This document shows, in pieces, positions 24,335 to 33,755 of a DNA stretch of 49,933 nucleotides (its first letter is position 1; every line of letters starts with the position of its first letter). Position numbers and translations under genes: made by a program. Origin of the DNA: Roseivivax marinus (GTDB lineage: Bacteria > Pseudomonadota > Alphaproteobacteria > Rhodobacterales > Rhodobacteraceae); NCBI RefSeq assembly GCF_900109705.1, contig NZ_FOAI01000006.1, positions 224,941 through 274,873 on the forward strand, in the 5' to 3' direction. Below the pieces are notes generated by a model, which searched no databases, was not told where the DNA came from, and worked only from the letters and a program-made list of their open reading frames with translations.

Positions 24335-25747
24335 ATGTCCGGAAATCTCGTCGTCGTCTCCAACCGCATTCCGACCGGCGCGCCGTCGTCCGGCGGTCTC
24401 GTCGTCGCGCTGCACGATGCGCTGACACGCAGCGGCGGGGTCTGGGTCGGCGCGCACCCCGACCAGGACGCAGGTGATCCCGAGAGCCTGACCGAGATCG
24501 CTTCTGGCGACTACGATCGGCTGGCCTTCCATCTCTCCGAGGACGATTACGAAAACTATTACCTGGGCTTCGCCAACTCGGTGCTCTGGCCGCTCTGTCA
24601 CGGGCGGGTCGATCTCGTGGAGATCTCGCGCGCCTACGAGGCCGCCTACCTCGGCGTGAACGCGCGCGTCGCGCGGCTTCTCGCTCCACGGACCGGACCC
24701 GACGACATGGTCTGGATCCACGACTACCACTTCCTGCCGCTGGCGGCCGAACTGCGCCGGCTGGGTGTGACCGCGCGGATCGGTTTCTTCCTGCACATCC
24801 CGTTTCCACCGCTTTCGGCGCTGTCGACGTTGCCGACGCCGGGGGACTTCGCGGCGTGGCTTTCGGCCTTCGACCTCGTCGGCCTGCAAACGCGCCGCGA
24901 CACCGCGGCCTGCCTCGAGATGTTCCGCGCCGATCCGCGAGCGGAGTTCATGACCGACGGCACCGTGAAGTTCCACGACCGCACGGTAAGCGTGCGGTCC
25001 TTCCCCATCGGCATCGACGCGGACAGCTTCGCCGACGCGGCGCGTGCGCCGGGTCCGGAGGCCGAGCTGGGCGTGGATACCGGCGCAGACCTCGTGATCG
25101 GAGTCGACCGGCTGGACTATTCCAAGGGCCTGCCGAACCGCTTCCGCGCCTTCGGCGCGTTCCTTGACGGCCGCGCGGGCAGCGACGCCCCGCGCGCGAG
25201 CCTGTTGCAGATCGCCCCGCCCACGCGCGAGCGCGTCGCTGCCTACCGTGCCATCCGCACCGAGCTGGAAGAGATATCCGGACGCCTGAACGGCGCGCAT
25301 TCCGAACTCGACTGGACACCGATCCGCTACATCCATCGCGGCGTTGAGCGGAGCACGCTGGCTCGGCTCTATCGTGGTGCCCGGGCCTGCCTCGTGACCT
25401 CGCTGGCGGACGGGATGAACCTCGTCGCCAAGGAATACGTCGCCGCGCAGGACCCGGAGGATCCCGGGGTCCTGATCCTGTCGCGGTTCGCCGGCGCGGC
25501 CGAGGACATGACCGAGGCGCTTCTGGTGAACCCCTACGACATCGACGAGATGGCCGCGGCGATCGAAACCGCGCTTACGATGCCCATCGAGGAACGCCGG
25601 CGCCGCCACGCGCACAGCCTGCGCGTGGTGCGCGACACCAACGTGACACGGTGGGCGCAGAGCGTTCTTGCCTGCCTCGCCACCTGTCCGCCGACGCTGT
25701 CGCTGCGCGCCACGCCGAAATCGGAGACCCTGACGCTTGCCGACTGA
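24335..25747 (+). CDS. otsA: trehalose-6-phosphate synthase
   Basis: Joins UDP-glucose and glucose 6-phosphate into trehalose 6-phosphate; GT20 family, 470 residues against 474 in E. coli. Seen in order: VVSNRIP and SSGGL at the N-terminus, GVWVG, IHDYHFLPLA, GFFLHIPFPP, VDRLDYSKG, LADGMNLVAKEYVA and SRFAGAAEDM. All substrate-binding segments of OtsA are present. The upstream region carries the GGAAC-N17-CGTT and Crp-type elements, suggesting stress control. It is followed after 28 bp by a small gene of unknown function that is probably co-transcribed. Confidence 0.97.
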   Translation: MSGNLVVVSNRIPTGAPSSGGLVVALHDALTRSGGVWVGAHPDQDAGDPESLTEIASGDYDRLAFHLSEDDYENYYLGFANSVLWPLCHGRVDLVEISRAYEAAYLGVNARVARLLAPRTGPDDMVWIHDYHFLPLAAELRRLGVTARIGFFLHIPFPPLSALSTLPTPGDFAAWLSAFDLVGLQTRRDTAACLEMFRADPRAEFMTDGTVKFHDRTVSVRSFPIGIDADSFADAARAPGPEAELGVDTGADLVIGVDRLDYSKGLPNRFRAFGAFLDGRAGSDAPRASLLQIAPPTRERVAAYRAIRTELEEISGRLNGAHSELDWTPIRYIHRGVERSTLARLYRGARACLVTSLADGMNLVAKEYVAAQDPEDPGVLILSRFAGAAEDMTEALLVNPYDIDEMAAAIETALTMPIEERRRRHAHSLRVVRDTNVTRWAQSVLACLATCPPTLSLRATPKSETLTLAD

Positions 25748-25775
25748 CGTGACCATGCTGCGGGAGGAGGACCCA

Positions 25776-26321
25776 ATGCCCGACACACTGAAAGACATCC
25801 CTTCGAGGCCCGGCGACGGGATCGCGTCCCTGATCGACGCACCCGTCGTCATCCTCCTACCGTGCTCCGACGCACTGTCGCCGGAGTGTCGCGCGCTTCT
25901 CCGGCGCGCCTTCGCCGGGCCCGGCGCGCACGTGATCTGCATGCGCGAAGCCGGCAATGTCAGCAGTTTCGGCGCGCCGTGCCTGCGCGCAGGTGCCACG
26001 GAAATGGCCTTCGCAGAACTCGGCGGACGCCCCGGAGAGATCACCGCTCTGCGCCGCCCGACCGGCTGGGCCGGACAGGCCAACACGTTCACAATGCTCG
26101 CGCGCCAGGTCGGGGCCGTCGCCCAGGCGATCGGCGCCTATCGCCTGATCCTGATGCCGGGGAGCGATGCGGACGTCGAGCATCAAGCCACCGGCCAGAT
26201 CGCCGATATGGCTGCCGCGATGTTCGACCTGCAGGTGTCCCACGTGCCGGACGCGATCACCGCGCCCGCCGGAGGAACGGCGGCGCATGGCGGGTCCGGA
26301 ATCGTCTTTGCAGGCGCCTAG
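25776..26321 (+). CDS. conserved-looking hypothetical protein downstream of otsA
   Basis: A 181-residue protein not recognised. The start at ATG 25776 has a very strong site, GGGAGGAGG (25762-25770), so it is a real gene. The middle (residues 31-140) alternates hydrophobic strands and helices (VVILLPCSD, YRLILMPGSDADVEH) like a small alpha/beta fold; it has three cysteines and no signal peptide or membrane helix. Position 28 bp after otsA suggests a shared message and a stress-related role, but no function is claimed. Confidence 0.7.
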   Translation: MPDTLKDIPSRPGDGIASLIDAPVVILLPCSDALSPECRALLRRAFAGPGAHVICMREAGNVSSFGAPCLRAGATEMAFAELGGRPGEITALRRPTGWAGQANTFTMLARQVGAVAQAIGAYRLILMPGSDADVEHQATGQIADMAAAMFDLQVSHVPDAITAPAGGTAAHGGSGIVFAGA

Positions 26322-26730
26322 CCCCGCGGGTCGGTTGCGAGGAACGGGGGTCTCGCACGTGACCCGTAGAGGCGCGGCGTAACGCAGTTTCTCTGGGGTG
26401 CGGAAGGGTCGTCGCTGACGTGCAGCGACGCCCCACCAGGACGCTGAAACGCAGTTCAAGGTCAGCCCCGGCTACCCGCCCTGCGGTCTTTCCGTCGATT
26501 TCGACGCTGGTGAGGCCGACAAGCACGGCCGAACACGCAAAACAGGCTTTGCCGCACCGTGCGATCAGCGCGAGCGGGGCCAAGCTGCGCGGACGGCGTT
26601 GCACCCGGCTACACGCACGCGAGGGAAGGCTGCCCAATGGCGGCGACGAGCCGCTCGATACGCCCGTTCATCATCGCAAGAGGCCCGACGCGAAGCATCC
26701 GTGACGGTCCGCGCGGGACATGCCGCAAGC
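26322..26730. other. 409-bp intergenic region
   Basis: No convincing gene is seen. It holds a perfect hairpin GTCGCTG/CAGCGAC (26411-26429) and a 9-bp direct repeat AACGCAGTT (26381-26389, 26448-26456). GAGGGA before the ATG at 26637 could start a small protein, but the reading runs into the next gene on the other strand and has the composition of a shadow frame. Confidence 0.45.
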
Positions 26731-27867
26731 CTAGGCCGCAAACAACTGCCCGAACGCGACCCAATCGACCCGCCCGCGCTCCGCGCTGTCGAGCCAGTCG
26801 CGCGCCGCGTCGCGGTTCCGCTCGGGAACGTAGCGCAGAAGGTCGGCGTACGCGGGTTGGCCGCTTTCTGTCGGAACCGACGTTGCAGCCGTGTCCGCAA
26901 ACCTCACCGTCCGCGTTTCCTCCGAGAACTCGTCCAGCCGCTGGCGCATTTCGCCATCCTTCCAGAGGAGACGCATCTCGCGCTGGCCGGTGGCGTAGAC
27001 CGCGGTGAAAAGCGTGCCGAAGCCCGCCGCGTAGTTGGTCTGGTGCAGCGGCGGTTCGAGGAAAGCCCGGACCGTCGTTTCGACCGGATCGGACCCGGCC
27101 AGAAGGCGCGACAGGCACCCGCGCCGCTCTACCGTGCGGGTGAACGCCGCCTTGTCCGGTAGCGGCGCGGAAAGTTGGTGATTGGTCGCAATCGCCGGAC
27201 TGCGCGCGGTGCAGCCGCCGCCCGCATGCATCTCCACCGAGGCGGTATCGCCCCCCGCATCGGCCAGCACGAGGTTGTAGTCCATGTGCGAGGGCACGCG
27301 CTCCAGCACCGCACGCGCCTCGGTCACGGTCCGGCAGGTTTCGAGGACGTAGCGCAGGATCGTGCAGATCCCGAAGCCTTCGCCGGTCTCGTGCGTCCCG
27401 CCGAAGGCCAGCGCCACGGACAGGCCGTGCGCGTTGATCCCGTCGGACAGGCCCCAGAGAAACTCCGTCATGCCCATCACGGGCGTGCCCGTCCACTCTG
27501 TCCGCAGGAGCAGCCCCTCGTTGAGATCAGGCGACAGATCATAGTTCCGCACGAGGTGCCCTGCCCCGTCCCGCGCGAAGGCCGCCACCGAGCAGCCGCC
27601 GAGATAGGACGGCGGGCACCAGGTGGACAGGAACCGCGCGGCGAGGTCGTCTCCGCCGGCAAGCATGGTCAAACGGCGATGCACGGGCACCAGTTCGGGC
27701 ATGTATTGCGCCAGCGCGGCCTCGCAGGTCGCGCGGTCGGGCCCGTGGTGGCCGCCGCGCGCTTCGAACCAGGCGCGGTAGGCAGGCCAGGACAGCTCCC
27801 ACCGTTGGCGCCATTTCGGACCGGGCCGCGTCTCGGCCACGGCATCGAAGGTCATTTCCGCGCTCAT
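26731..27867 (-). CDS. C45-family (acyltransferase-type) Ntn hydrolase
   Basis: A 378-residue protein resembling the C45 acyl-CoA:6-aminopenicillanate acyltransferase and choloylglycine-hydrolase-like group. The likely nucleophile is Cys92 in GGCSVAAFA, the self-processing Gly-Cys site, followed by RNYDLSPD with the conserved Arg and Asp. Ntn hydrolases of this type cleave non-peptide amide bonds. Its ATG overlaps the preceding esterase stop by 4 bp (ATGA), so it is translated with it. The natural substrate is unknown; N-acyl amides such as N-acyl homoserine lactones are only one possibility. Confidence 0.8.
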   Translation of the reverse strand: MSAEMTFDAVAETRPGPKWRQRWELSWPAYRAWFEARGGHHGPDRATCEAALAQYMPELVPVHRRLTMLAGGDDLAARFLSTWCPPSYLGGCSVAAFARDGAGHLVRNYDLSPDLNEGLLLRTEWTGTPVMGMTEFLWGLSDGINAHGLSVALAFGGTHETGEGFGICTILRYVLETCRTVTEARAVLERVPSHMDYNLVLADAGGDTASVEMHAGGGCTARSPAIATNHQLSAPLPDKAAFTRTVERRGCLSRLLAGSDPVETTVRAFLEPPLHQTNYAAGFGTLFTAVYATGQREMRLLWKDGEMRQRLDEFSEETRTVRFADTAATSVPTESGQPAYADLLRYVPERNRDAARDWLDSAERGRVDWVAFGQLFAA

Positions 27868-28964
27868 GCCTGCCCCCGTTCGGCGAAGAAGCGCAGCATC
27901 TCGGTCGAGGCATCGGGGCCCTTGGGGTCCGCATAGGAGCCGGCCGGGTCGCCGCCGAACCAGGCGTGACCCGCCCCCTCCACGCGCCAGAGCTCGGAGC
28001 CGTCGTCGGTGACCAGACGCGTCCAGGTCCGGCCGTTGCCGCTTTCGGTCCGCTCGATGCCATGGCCGCCGACGATGGCGGAGCCGTTGGCCGGCGCCAC
28101 GGTGCGGTCGGCGCTGCCGTGGAACACGATCACCGGCCCCGTGGCCGCGCGCCCGGACGTGCCCTCGCCGCGCATGGCCGCGAAGGCCGAGACCACGTCC
28201 CGCGCCGCCCCCGCAGGCAGGCCGGAATGCACGCCCGTGGCACGGAATACGTCCGGATGGCTTTCGCCGAGGATCGCCGCCATCGCCCCGCCCGCGGAAA
28301 GGCCGGCAGCGAAGACGCGTCCCTCGCAGGAAAATTCCTCCGCCAGCGCATGACCGAGATCGGCCAGCAGCGCCGCCTCGCCGCCGGTGCGGGCCTGATC
28401 CTCGGGGCGGAACCAGTTCCAGCAGGACTGCGCGTTGTGACGCCCGGTCTGCTCGGGATAGGCCACGACGAAGCCCGCCGCCTCGGCCGCGACATCCATC
28501 CGGGTCCCCACGGCGAAGTCCTCCGCCCCTTGCGTGCAGCCGTGCAGCATGAGGACGACGCCCTGCAGCGGCGTCTGCCGCTCCGAGGGCACGAAAAGGC
28601 GGTAGGACCGGCTGCCCGCGGCGCCGCTGTGCCGGCGCGTCTCCACGGTCGCGCCCTCGGGGACCAGTGCGCGGGCCGCGGTCGTTCCGGGCATCCCGGC
28701 CTGACGGCCGAGCCCGAGGCCGCCTTCGAGTCCCGGCAGCGAGGACAGGTCCAGCCCGCCGCCGAGGCCGAGGCCCGACATCGGTCCGGTGGCACCGCGA
28801 TGTGCGGTCTTCTCGGCCGCCTCGGCGCAGGGTCCGCAGCATGGCGCGGCGTCGGGAGCCTGTCCCGACAGCGCCGCCTGGAGGACGCTGGTCGCACCAT
28901 GCGGGTCACCGGCGCGCGTCTGCTCGAGCGCCCGGCGCATGGCCGTCGCGAAATGGTCGTTCAT
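27864..28964 (-). CDS. PHB depolymerase family esterase
   Basis: Alpha/beta-hydrolase esterase of 366 residues. Catalytic triad candidates: Ser223 in GLSAGG, Asp286 in HGSADRTV and His333 in EGAGHAWFGG; the oxyanion HG is at 141-142. The N-terminal 100 residues lack a signal peptide and contain a CCGPC cysteine cluster (42-46) and a Gly/Leu-rich stretch (64-90), as in intracellular LpqC-like PHB depolymerase relatives. It may act on stored polyhydroxyalkanoate or a small ester. It is coupled to the C45 gene downstream and follows a ribbon-helix-helix gene by 31 bp. Confidence 0.87.
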   Translation of the reverse strand: MNDHFATAMRRALEQTRAGDPHGATSVLQAALSGQAPDAAPCCGPCAEAAEKTAHRGATGPMSGLGLGGGLDLSSLPGLEGGLGLGRQAGMPGTTAARALVPEGATVETRRHSGAAGSRSYRLFVPSERQTPLQGVVLMLHGCTQGAEDFAVGTRMDVAAEAAGFVVAYPEQTGRHNAQSCWNWFRPEDQARTGGEAALLADLGHALAEEFSCEGRVFAAGLSAGGAMAAILGESHPDVFRATGVHSGLPAGAARDVVSAFAAMRGEGTSGRAATGPVIVFHGSADRTVAPANGSAIVGGHGIERTESGNGRTWTRLVTDDGSELWRVEGAGHAWFGGDPAGSYADPKGPDASTEMLRFFAERGQA

Positions 28965-28995
28965 GGTAGTGTCCTTCCGAAAGGCGCGTGGCCCG

Positions 28996-29412
28996 TCAGG
29001 TGATGCGGTCCGCGAGGGCCGCCTTGAGGTCCTTGGAGGCTTGCAGCGAGCCCAGCACGCTGATCGACCCGATGGTCTCGAGCGCCAGTTCGACGGACAC
29101 GTCGTCGGCGATCCGGGCCAGCCCGAGAACGCGCAGGTGCAATTCCTCACCCCGCTGCCGCATGGCTTCGAGATCGGCACGGGTCACGTCGAACAAGCCC
29201 ATTTCGAACTGGTGCCGCTCCACCGACTGATCGACGGCGCGGGCGTCCGTGGACAGCTGGTTGCGGATCGCCGTGCGGATGAAATCGGTGCGGTTGGTAT
29301 AGAACCCCTCGCGCACCAGGAGATCGATCCGCCCGAGGTCGACATGCCCGATATTGAGCGTGATCTTCTCGGTATCGGCATGACGGTCCGGCAGTCGGTG
29401 AATCTTTGGCAT
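28996..29412 (-). CDS. ribbon-helix-helix (CopG-like) regulator
   Basis: A 138-residue protein whose N-terminal part (about 10-60) fits a ribbon-helix-helix DNA-binding fold: strand KITLNIG then two helices ending TDFIRTAIRNQL. The C-terminal 75 residues are helical and unrecognised. Start ATG 29412 has GGAGA 7 bases upstream; a TTG 18 bp earlier has no site. It heads a three-gene minus-strand unit with the esterase and C45 hydrolase, so it may be their regulator. No toxin gene is adjacent, which argues against an antitoxin. Confidence 0.78.
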   Translation of the reverse strand: MPKIHRLPDRHADTEKITLNIGHVDLGRIDLLVREGFYTNRTDFIRTAIRNQLSTDARAVDQSVERHQFEMGLFDVTRADLEAMRQRGEELHLRVLGLARIADDVSVELALETIGSISVLGSLQASKDLKAALADRIT

Positions 29413-29502
29413 CGGGGATTCTCCATCCAAGTGGAATACAAATGGAGGACGGAACGCCTCGACGCAAGGTGTCCCCGACCCGGGTGCGATAAATCAACCG
29501 CC

Positions 29503-29521
29503 CCGGAGGCAGCGCCTCCGG
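29503..29521. other. 8-bp GC hairpin upstream of the CopG-like gene
   Basis: CCGGAGGC (29503-29510), loop AGC and GCCTCCGG (29514-29521) form a perfect hairpin in the 288-bp gap 29413-29700. It lies downstream of the alcohol dehydrogenase stop on the minus strand and may end its transcript, but no T-run follows. Nothing else is recognised in the gap. Confidence 0.4.
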
Positions 29522-29700
29522 ACAGGTCGCGGACGCCACCGGCGCAAGCGATGCGCGCTCGCGACCGGCGTGATGCCAGGGCAAAGGCTCGACAAACCAC
29601 CCTGCCCGGCCGGTCGACGATCCCGTCGCTCCGCCGTGGGCCGGCTTCAAGCGCATCGACACCGGGCCGGAATGACCCGTCCCGGCACGCCGTAGGCGCA

Positions 29701-30864
29701 TCAGCCAGTCCCGTTGCCGGGACCCTCGGCGGCGGAGAGGATGGCCGCAAGCTCCCGCGCCTCGAACAGGACAGGACTGGCCTTCATCGACGAGGCATCC
29801 TGCGCGGCACCGGCGATCCGGTCGCGAGTGGCCTTGTCGAGCACCGGCAGCTCGCCGAGACCGTGACGCGACATCCATTCGGTCAGACCGTCGAGTCCTC
29901 CCGGCACAATGGCATCGATCTCGCCGCACACCTCGCTTAGCCGCAGACGCGTGGTTTCGGTTTCTGCGCTCCGATCCAGCGCGGAGAGGACATGAGGTAG
30001 AAGGCGCGCGCAGATCACGCCATGCGGCGCTCCGGTCTCGCCGCCGAGAACGCCCGCGAGACCATGCACCGCGCCCAAACCGGCATTGGCGAGGGCGATA
30101 CCGCTGACATGGGCGACCCACGCCAGGTCGTCCCGCGCGGCCTTTTCCTCGCCGCCTTCCATGAGCTTCACCAACGCGCGGAGGCCCATGCCGATCGCCG
30201 GACGGGCCAGCGCGTCGGTGAAAGGATTGGCGCGGCGGGACAGGTAAGGCTCGATCACCTGGGTCACCGCGTCGAACCCGCTGGCGAGAGTCTGCGGCGC
30301 GGGCGTGCCGTCCATCAGGGCCGGGTCGATGATAGCGATGTCGGGCACCATGCGGGCGTCGCGCAGGCTGACCTTGCGAGCATGGTCTGGCACCCCGATG
30401 ACCGCATTGCGGGTCGCCTCGGACCCGGTGCCCGCCGTGGTCGGAACCGCGGCGCAAGGCAAAGGCGGCGCGGTCAGGGGCAGCCCCGCGCCCACCACCT
30501 CGAGATGGTCGAGCGGAGAACCCGCGGTTGAGGGCAACAGGGCGGCCAGCGCCTTGCCCATGTCGAGGACCGCGCCGCCGCCGACAGCGACCACCGCGTC
30601 GGGCGCGCTCTCTCGCGCGTGGGACAGCGCATCGAGAAGCATCGGCAGGGTCCGCTCACGCGCGCAGGACATCGCCGTGACCTCGCACCCGGCCGCCACC
30701 AGGGCCGCCCGAAGCGGCTCGGCGCGCTTCGCAGATCGGCCGTGCACGAGAACCAGCCGTCGCCCCAAGGTCGCGATCTCGGGCGCGGCATCGAGCAACG
30801 CCCCGCGTCCGAAGCGAATCCGCGCGGGAAGAGTCAGGGCGAATGTCATGTTCGGGGTCATCAT
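29701..30864 (-). CDS. iron-containing alcohol dehydrogenase family protein
   Basis: NAD(P)-dependent oxidoreductase of 387 residues in the Fe-ADH/maleylacetate reductase group. The dinucleotide-binding GGG is at 95-97 with AVLDMGKA following, and TTAGTGSEAT is typical. Metal-ligand positions read Asp198, Gln202, His267 and His281: the second ligand, histidine in FucO-type enzymes, is glutamine here (FDAVTQVIEPYLS). This may change the metal or its binding. Substrate unknown. It is a single minus-strand gene with a palindrome 67 bp upstream. Confidence 0.88.
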   Translation of the reverse strand: MMTPNMTFALTLPARIRFGRGALLDAAPEIATLGRRLVLVHGRSAKRAEPLRAALVAAGCEVTAMSCARERTLPMLLDALSHARESAPDAVVAVGGGAVLDMGKALAALLPSTAGSPLDHLEVVGAGLPLTAPPLPCAAVPTTAGTGSEATRNAVIGVPDHARKVSLRDARMVPDIAIIDPALMDGTPAPQTLASGFDAVTQVIEPYLSRRANPFTDALARPAIGMGLRALVKLMEGGEEKAARDDLAWVAHVSGIALANAGLGAVHGLAGVLGGETGAPHGVICARLLPHVLSALDRSAETETTRLRLSEVCGEIDAIVPGGLDGLTEWMSRHGLGELPVLDKATRDRIAGAAQDASSMKASPVLFEARELAAILSAAEGPGNGTG

Positions 30865-30930
30865 GGCTCCGGTTGCTCAGCCTCCTTTTGGTGAGGCCTT
30901 GGTGAGCAAACTTCGCTCCGAACGCATGAA

Positions 30931-30950
30931 TGTCCACCGCCTCGTGGACA
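30931..30950. promoter_or_regulatory. 20-bp palindrome upstream of the alcohol dehydrogenase
   Basis: TGTCCAC-N6-GTGGACA is a perfect 7-bp inverted repeat 67 bp upstream of the dehydrogenase start. Size and position suit a dimeric repressor operator. The rest of the gap 30865-31156 has no gene. Confidence 0.4.
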
Positions 30951-31156
30951 GTCCGATGCCAGCAGAGACCGTGGGCTGGGCGTCGGGCTGGACCCGAAGT
31001 CGGACCGCGAGACGCGATCAGAAAGAACGTCCCGATCCACCCATGCATTCAGGCAAGCGCAACCGACCCGCTATCGCAAACGACGCTCCCCGATTGGAAC
31101 ACGGAGCATCACACCGCGAAGGCCTCGGACGGTCTGTTGATTGGATGGGGGGCAAG

Positions 31157-31246
31157 TGGCGGAGAGGAAGGGATTCGAACCCTCGAGACGGTTTCCCGCC
31201 TACACACTTTCCAGGCGTGCGCCTTCGACCACTCGGCCACCTCTCC
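31157..31246 (-). tRNA. tRNA-Ser(GGA)
   Basis: A 90-base serine tRNA with encoded CCA. Acceptor arms GGAGAGG (5', ending at 31246) and CCTCTCC pair fully; discriminator G is followed by CCA (31159-31157). The anticodon loop reads CTGGAAA, giving anticodon GGA for UCC/UCU codons. A long variable arm typical of serine tRNAs and a T-arm with GGTTCGAATCC are present. No integrated element lies beside it. Confidence 0.97.
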
Positions 31247-31253
31247 GCCGCGC

Positions 31254-31283
31254 GGTCTAGCGGAAGGCGGTGGGGGGATGCAA
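31254..31283 (-). promoter_or_regulatory. candidate promoter of tRNA-Ser
   Basis: On the minus strand TTGCAT (31283-31278), an 18-bp spacer and TAGACC (31259-31254) lie directly upstream of the tRNA. The -10 element is poor and the spacing to the tRNA start is short, so the tRNA 5' end would be close to the transcript start. Confidence 0.35.
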
Positions 31284-31320
31284 GCGGGTTTCGGTGAGCC
31301 GCGCCTCGACCGCTCACGCG

Positions 31321-33747
31321 CTATTCCGGGTCGCCGTAGGACGAGGCGCTGCCGCGCTTATGGGGGCGCGGCATGGGGCGCGTGCCCTGCCCTTCGCCGG
31401 CGAAGGCGCGGTGGGCGGACTCGCCCTCGCCCACCAGCGTTTCGGGGTTGCGCAGCCACAGGTCGCGCTGCGGGAACGGGATCTCGATGCCCTCGGCGGC
31501 GAAACGCTCGGCGATCTGATGGTTCATCTCGGTCTTCACCACGAGGATCTCGAGCACGTCCACCAGGAACACCCGGATCTCGAAGTTCAGGGCCGAGTTC
31601 TCGTATCCCGCGAAGTAGATGAACGGCTCGGGGTTCATCAGCACAAGCGGATGCTCGCGCGCGATGGACATCAGGATGCGCTCGACCTTGCGGGTATCGG
31701 TGCCGTAGGCGACCGAGATCGGCACGATGAGACGGCCGATGGTCTTGCCGCGGGTGTAGTTCGTCACCGTGCCCGAGATGAAATCGCCGTTGGGCACGAT
31801 CACGTCGAACATGTCGAAGGTCTCGATCCGGGTGGAGCGCACCGAGATCGCCTTGACGAAGCCCATGTGGCCGTTGACCTCGATCCAGTCGCCCTCGCCG
31901 ATCGGGCGCTCGATCAGCAGGATGATCCCCGATACGAAGTTCTGCACGATGTTCTGCAGGCCGAAACCGATCCCGACCGACAGGGCCCCGGCGACGATCG
32001 CCAGCGACGACAGATTGATCCCGGCCACCGCGAAGGCTGCCAGCGCCGCCAGCAGGATGCCCAGATAGCCGATGCCCGAGACGATCGCGTTGCGCCCGCC
32101 GAGGTCGATCCGCGTCTTGGGCAGAACCGCCGAACGCAGGCCCCCCTGCAGGAGCCGTGTCATGCCGTAGCCGATCACGAAGATCAGCACGAAGGTCAGC
32201 ATGTTGGTGGGCGAGATGCGGGTGTCGCCCAGCGTGAAGCCCGCGCGGAAGGCGGCCCAGATCTCGGTCAGGTCGGTCACGCGGGCGCCCCAGATCAGCG
32301 CCAGCGCCGGAAGTGAGGCGAGCGTGAGGATGAAGCCCGTGGCCACGGGGACGAGCGAGTTCGTCTCCTCCACGGTCTGCTTGGTCACCAGCGCATAGAG
32401 GTCGGACACGAAGCGCAGAAGCACGAGGATCGTGGCGCCCAGGACCAGCGTCCGGATCGCGGGGAAGACCAGCGCCTCGGTTATGTTCGCATAGCCTGCG
32501 GCAGCGAGAATGGGCGACAGGACCGCCACGGCCATCGTGCCCCGGCCGAGAAGCCGTGCGACCCGAAGTCGGAACATGATGCCCTCGGGCGGCTGCGTGG
32601 CGCCGCTCTCGTCGTCGGGCTCCGGCGCATCCGGCGTGGCGCGGGAAAGGATCTGCCCCAGACGGAACAGCACGATGCAGGCCAGCACGATCAGCGGGAA
32701 GTCGAGCACCGCGATCGTGGCGTCGTCGTAGCCGTCCAGCTCGGCCAGGGCCATCCGGACGCGACGCAGGATCAGAAGCACGCCAAGGAACGCCGTGTAG
32801 TAGCGCGCCTCGCGTCGGCGGTATCGGCCGATGGGCAGGGTCGCCTCGTCGTCCTGGGCGGCGAAGGTCTGCGCGGCGAGCCACACGAGGTAAAGAAGGA
32901 TACCGAGCCAGAACGGCACGCCGTAAAGCAGTTCGAGCGACCGCTCCGACAGGAGACCCGACACCTCGGCCGCGGCCACGATCGAGAAGATGCCCGCCAA
33001 CGGCAGGAAAATCTCGCCAAGCGACAGCAGGAAGCGCCAGACCCCTGTGCCGCGTCGCGTGCGCTTGCGGAGCCAGTTCACCGATTGCTCGGCGACCATG
33101 TGCCCACGACTCAGAAGCAGCACCCCGAGGGTGCCCAAGACGATCACCAGCGGCAGGTTCGACAGCAGTTGCTCGCGCGCCTCGGCCGACGTGATCGGGC
33201 TGTCCGGCAGGCTGAGGGTCAGGCGCACCGAGGTCATCAGCGACTCGAGCGCGGCCGGCCAGTGGACAGGGTTCACCGGCGACGGCCCGCGAGACAGCAG
33301 CAACTCGGCCTGACGTTCGCGCAGGGTCTGGTCGATCTCGCCGATCAGACCGTTTGCGCGGGTAAAGGCCTCTTCTGCGGCGACCACGGGCGCACGGGCT
33401 TCGGCGAGCTGCCGTTCCAGCTCGCGCCGCCGCTCGGCGATCTCGGGGCGTTCGCTGCCCTCCTCGGGCGGAGTGCCCAGCGCCTCGAGTTGCGAGCGCA
33501 CGGTCTCGACCCGCTCGCGCTCGGTGTCGCGGGTGGAGGCGAACTGCGCGCGGTAATCGGCGATCTGCGCCCGGAGCGTCTCGAGCTGATCCTCGTTGCC
33601 CCGGTCTTCCTCCAGAGCCGTCTCGGCCCGTTCCGCCGTCTCTTCCCAAGGAGCGTAATCGGCGGGCACGCCCTGCGCCATTGCGCTCCCTGCCGCGGCG
33701 CACGCGACGATGAGCGACAGGACGAGGGCGCGGACCAGCCCCCGCAT
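31321..33747 (-). CDS. MscS-family mechanosensitive channel with DUF3772 domain
   Basis: Inner-membrane tension-gated channel of 808 residues. A signal peptide (about 1-24, ending SAMAQG) leads into a periplasmic, Arg/Glu-rich coiled-coil DUF3772 region (about 30-150), then several membrane helices, and a C-terminal MscS pore and vestibule: the pore helix region [20 protein letters not shown] and [10 protein letters not shown]. The layout resembles MscK/YbdG-type large channels. Start ATG 33747 is chosen because it begins the signal peptide. It lies 8 bp after cysK and is probably the last gene of the cfa-trgA-trgB-cysK unit. Confidence 0.92.
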   Translation of the reverse strand: MRGLVRALVLSLIVACAAAGSAMAQGVPADYAPWEETAERAETALEEDRGNEDQLETLRAQIADYRAQFASTRDTERERVETVRSQLEALGTPPEEGSERPEIAERRRELERQLAEARAPVVAAEEAFTRANGLIGEIDQTLRERQAELLLSRGPSPVNPVHWPAALESLMTSVRLTLSLPDSPITSAEAREQLLSNLPLVIVLGTLGVLLLSRGHMVAEQSVNWLRKRTRRGTGVWRFLLSLGEIFLPLAGIFSIVAAAEVSGLLSERSLELLYGVPFWLGILLYLVWLAAQTFAAQDDEATLPIGRYRRREARYYTAFLGVLLILRRVRMALAELDGYDDATIAVLDFPLIVLACIVLFRLGQILSRATPDAPEPDDESGATQPPEGIMFRLRVARLLGRGTMAVAVLSPILAAAGYANITEALVFPAIRTLVLGATILVLLRFVSDLYALVTKQTVEETNSLVPVATGFILTLASLPALALIWGARVTDLTEIWAAFRAGFTLGDTRISPTNMLTFVLIFVIGYGMTRLLQGGLRSAVLPKTRIDLGGRNAIVSGIGYLGILLAALAAFAVAGINLSSLAIVAGALSVGIGFGLQNIVQNFVSGIILLIERPIGEGDWIEVNGHMGFVKAISVRSTRIETFDMFDVIVPNGDFISGTVTNYTRGKTIGRLIVPISVAYGTDTRKVERILMSIAREHPLVLMNPEPFIYFAGYENSALNFEIRVFLVDVLEILVVKTEMNHQIAERFAAEGIEIPFPQRDLWLRNPETLVGEGESAHRAFAGEGQGTRPMPRPHKRGSASSYGDPE

Positions 33748-33755
33748 GGCGGGTC

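Noticed and set aside
26559-27008. Small protein in the gap after 26321
   Set aside because: It runs antisense into the C45 gene with Arg/Pro-rich shadow composition.
28996-29412. Ribbon-helix-helix gene as an antitoxin
   Set aside because: No toxin-sized gene is adjacent; the neighbours are enzymes.
31157-31246. tRNA-Ser as an integration site
   Set aside because: No integrase, no direct repeat of the tRNA end and no foreign-looking DNA next to it.
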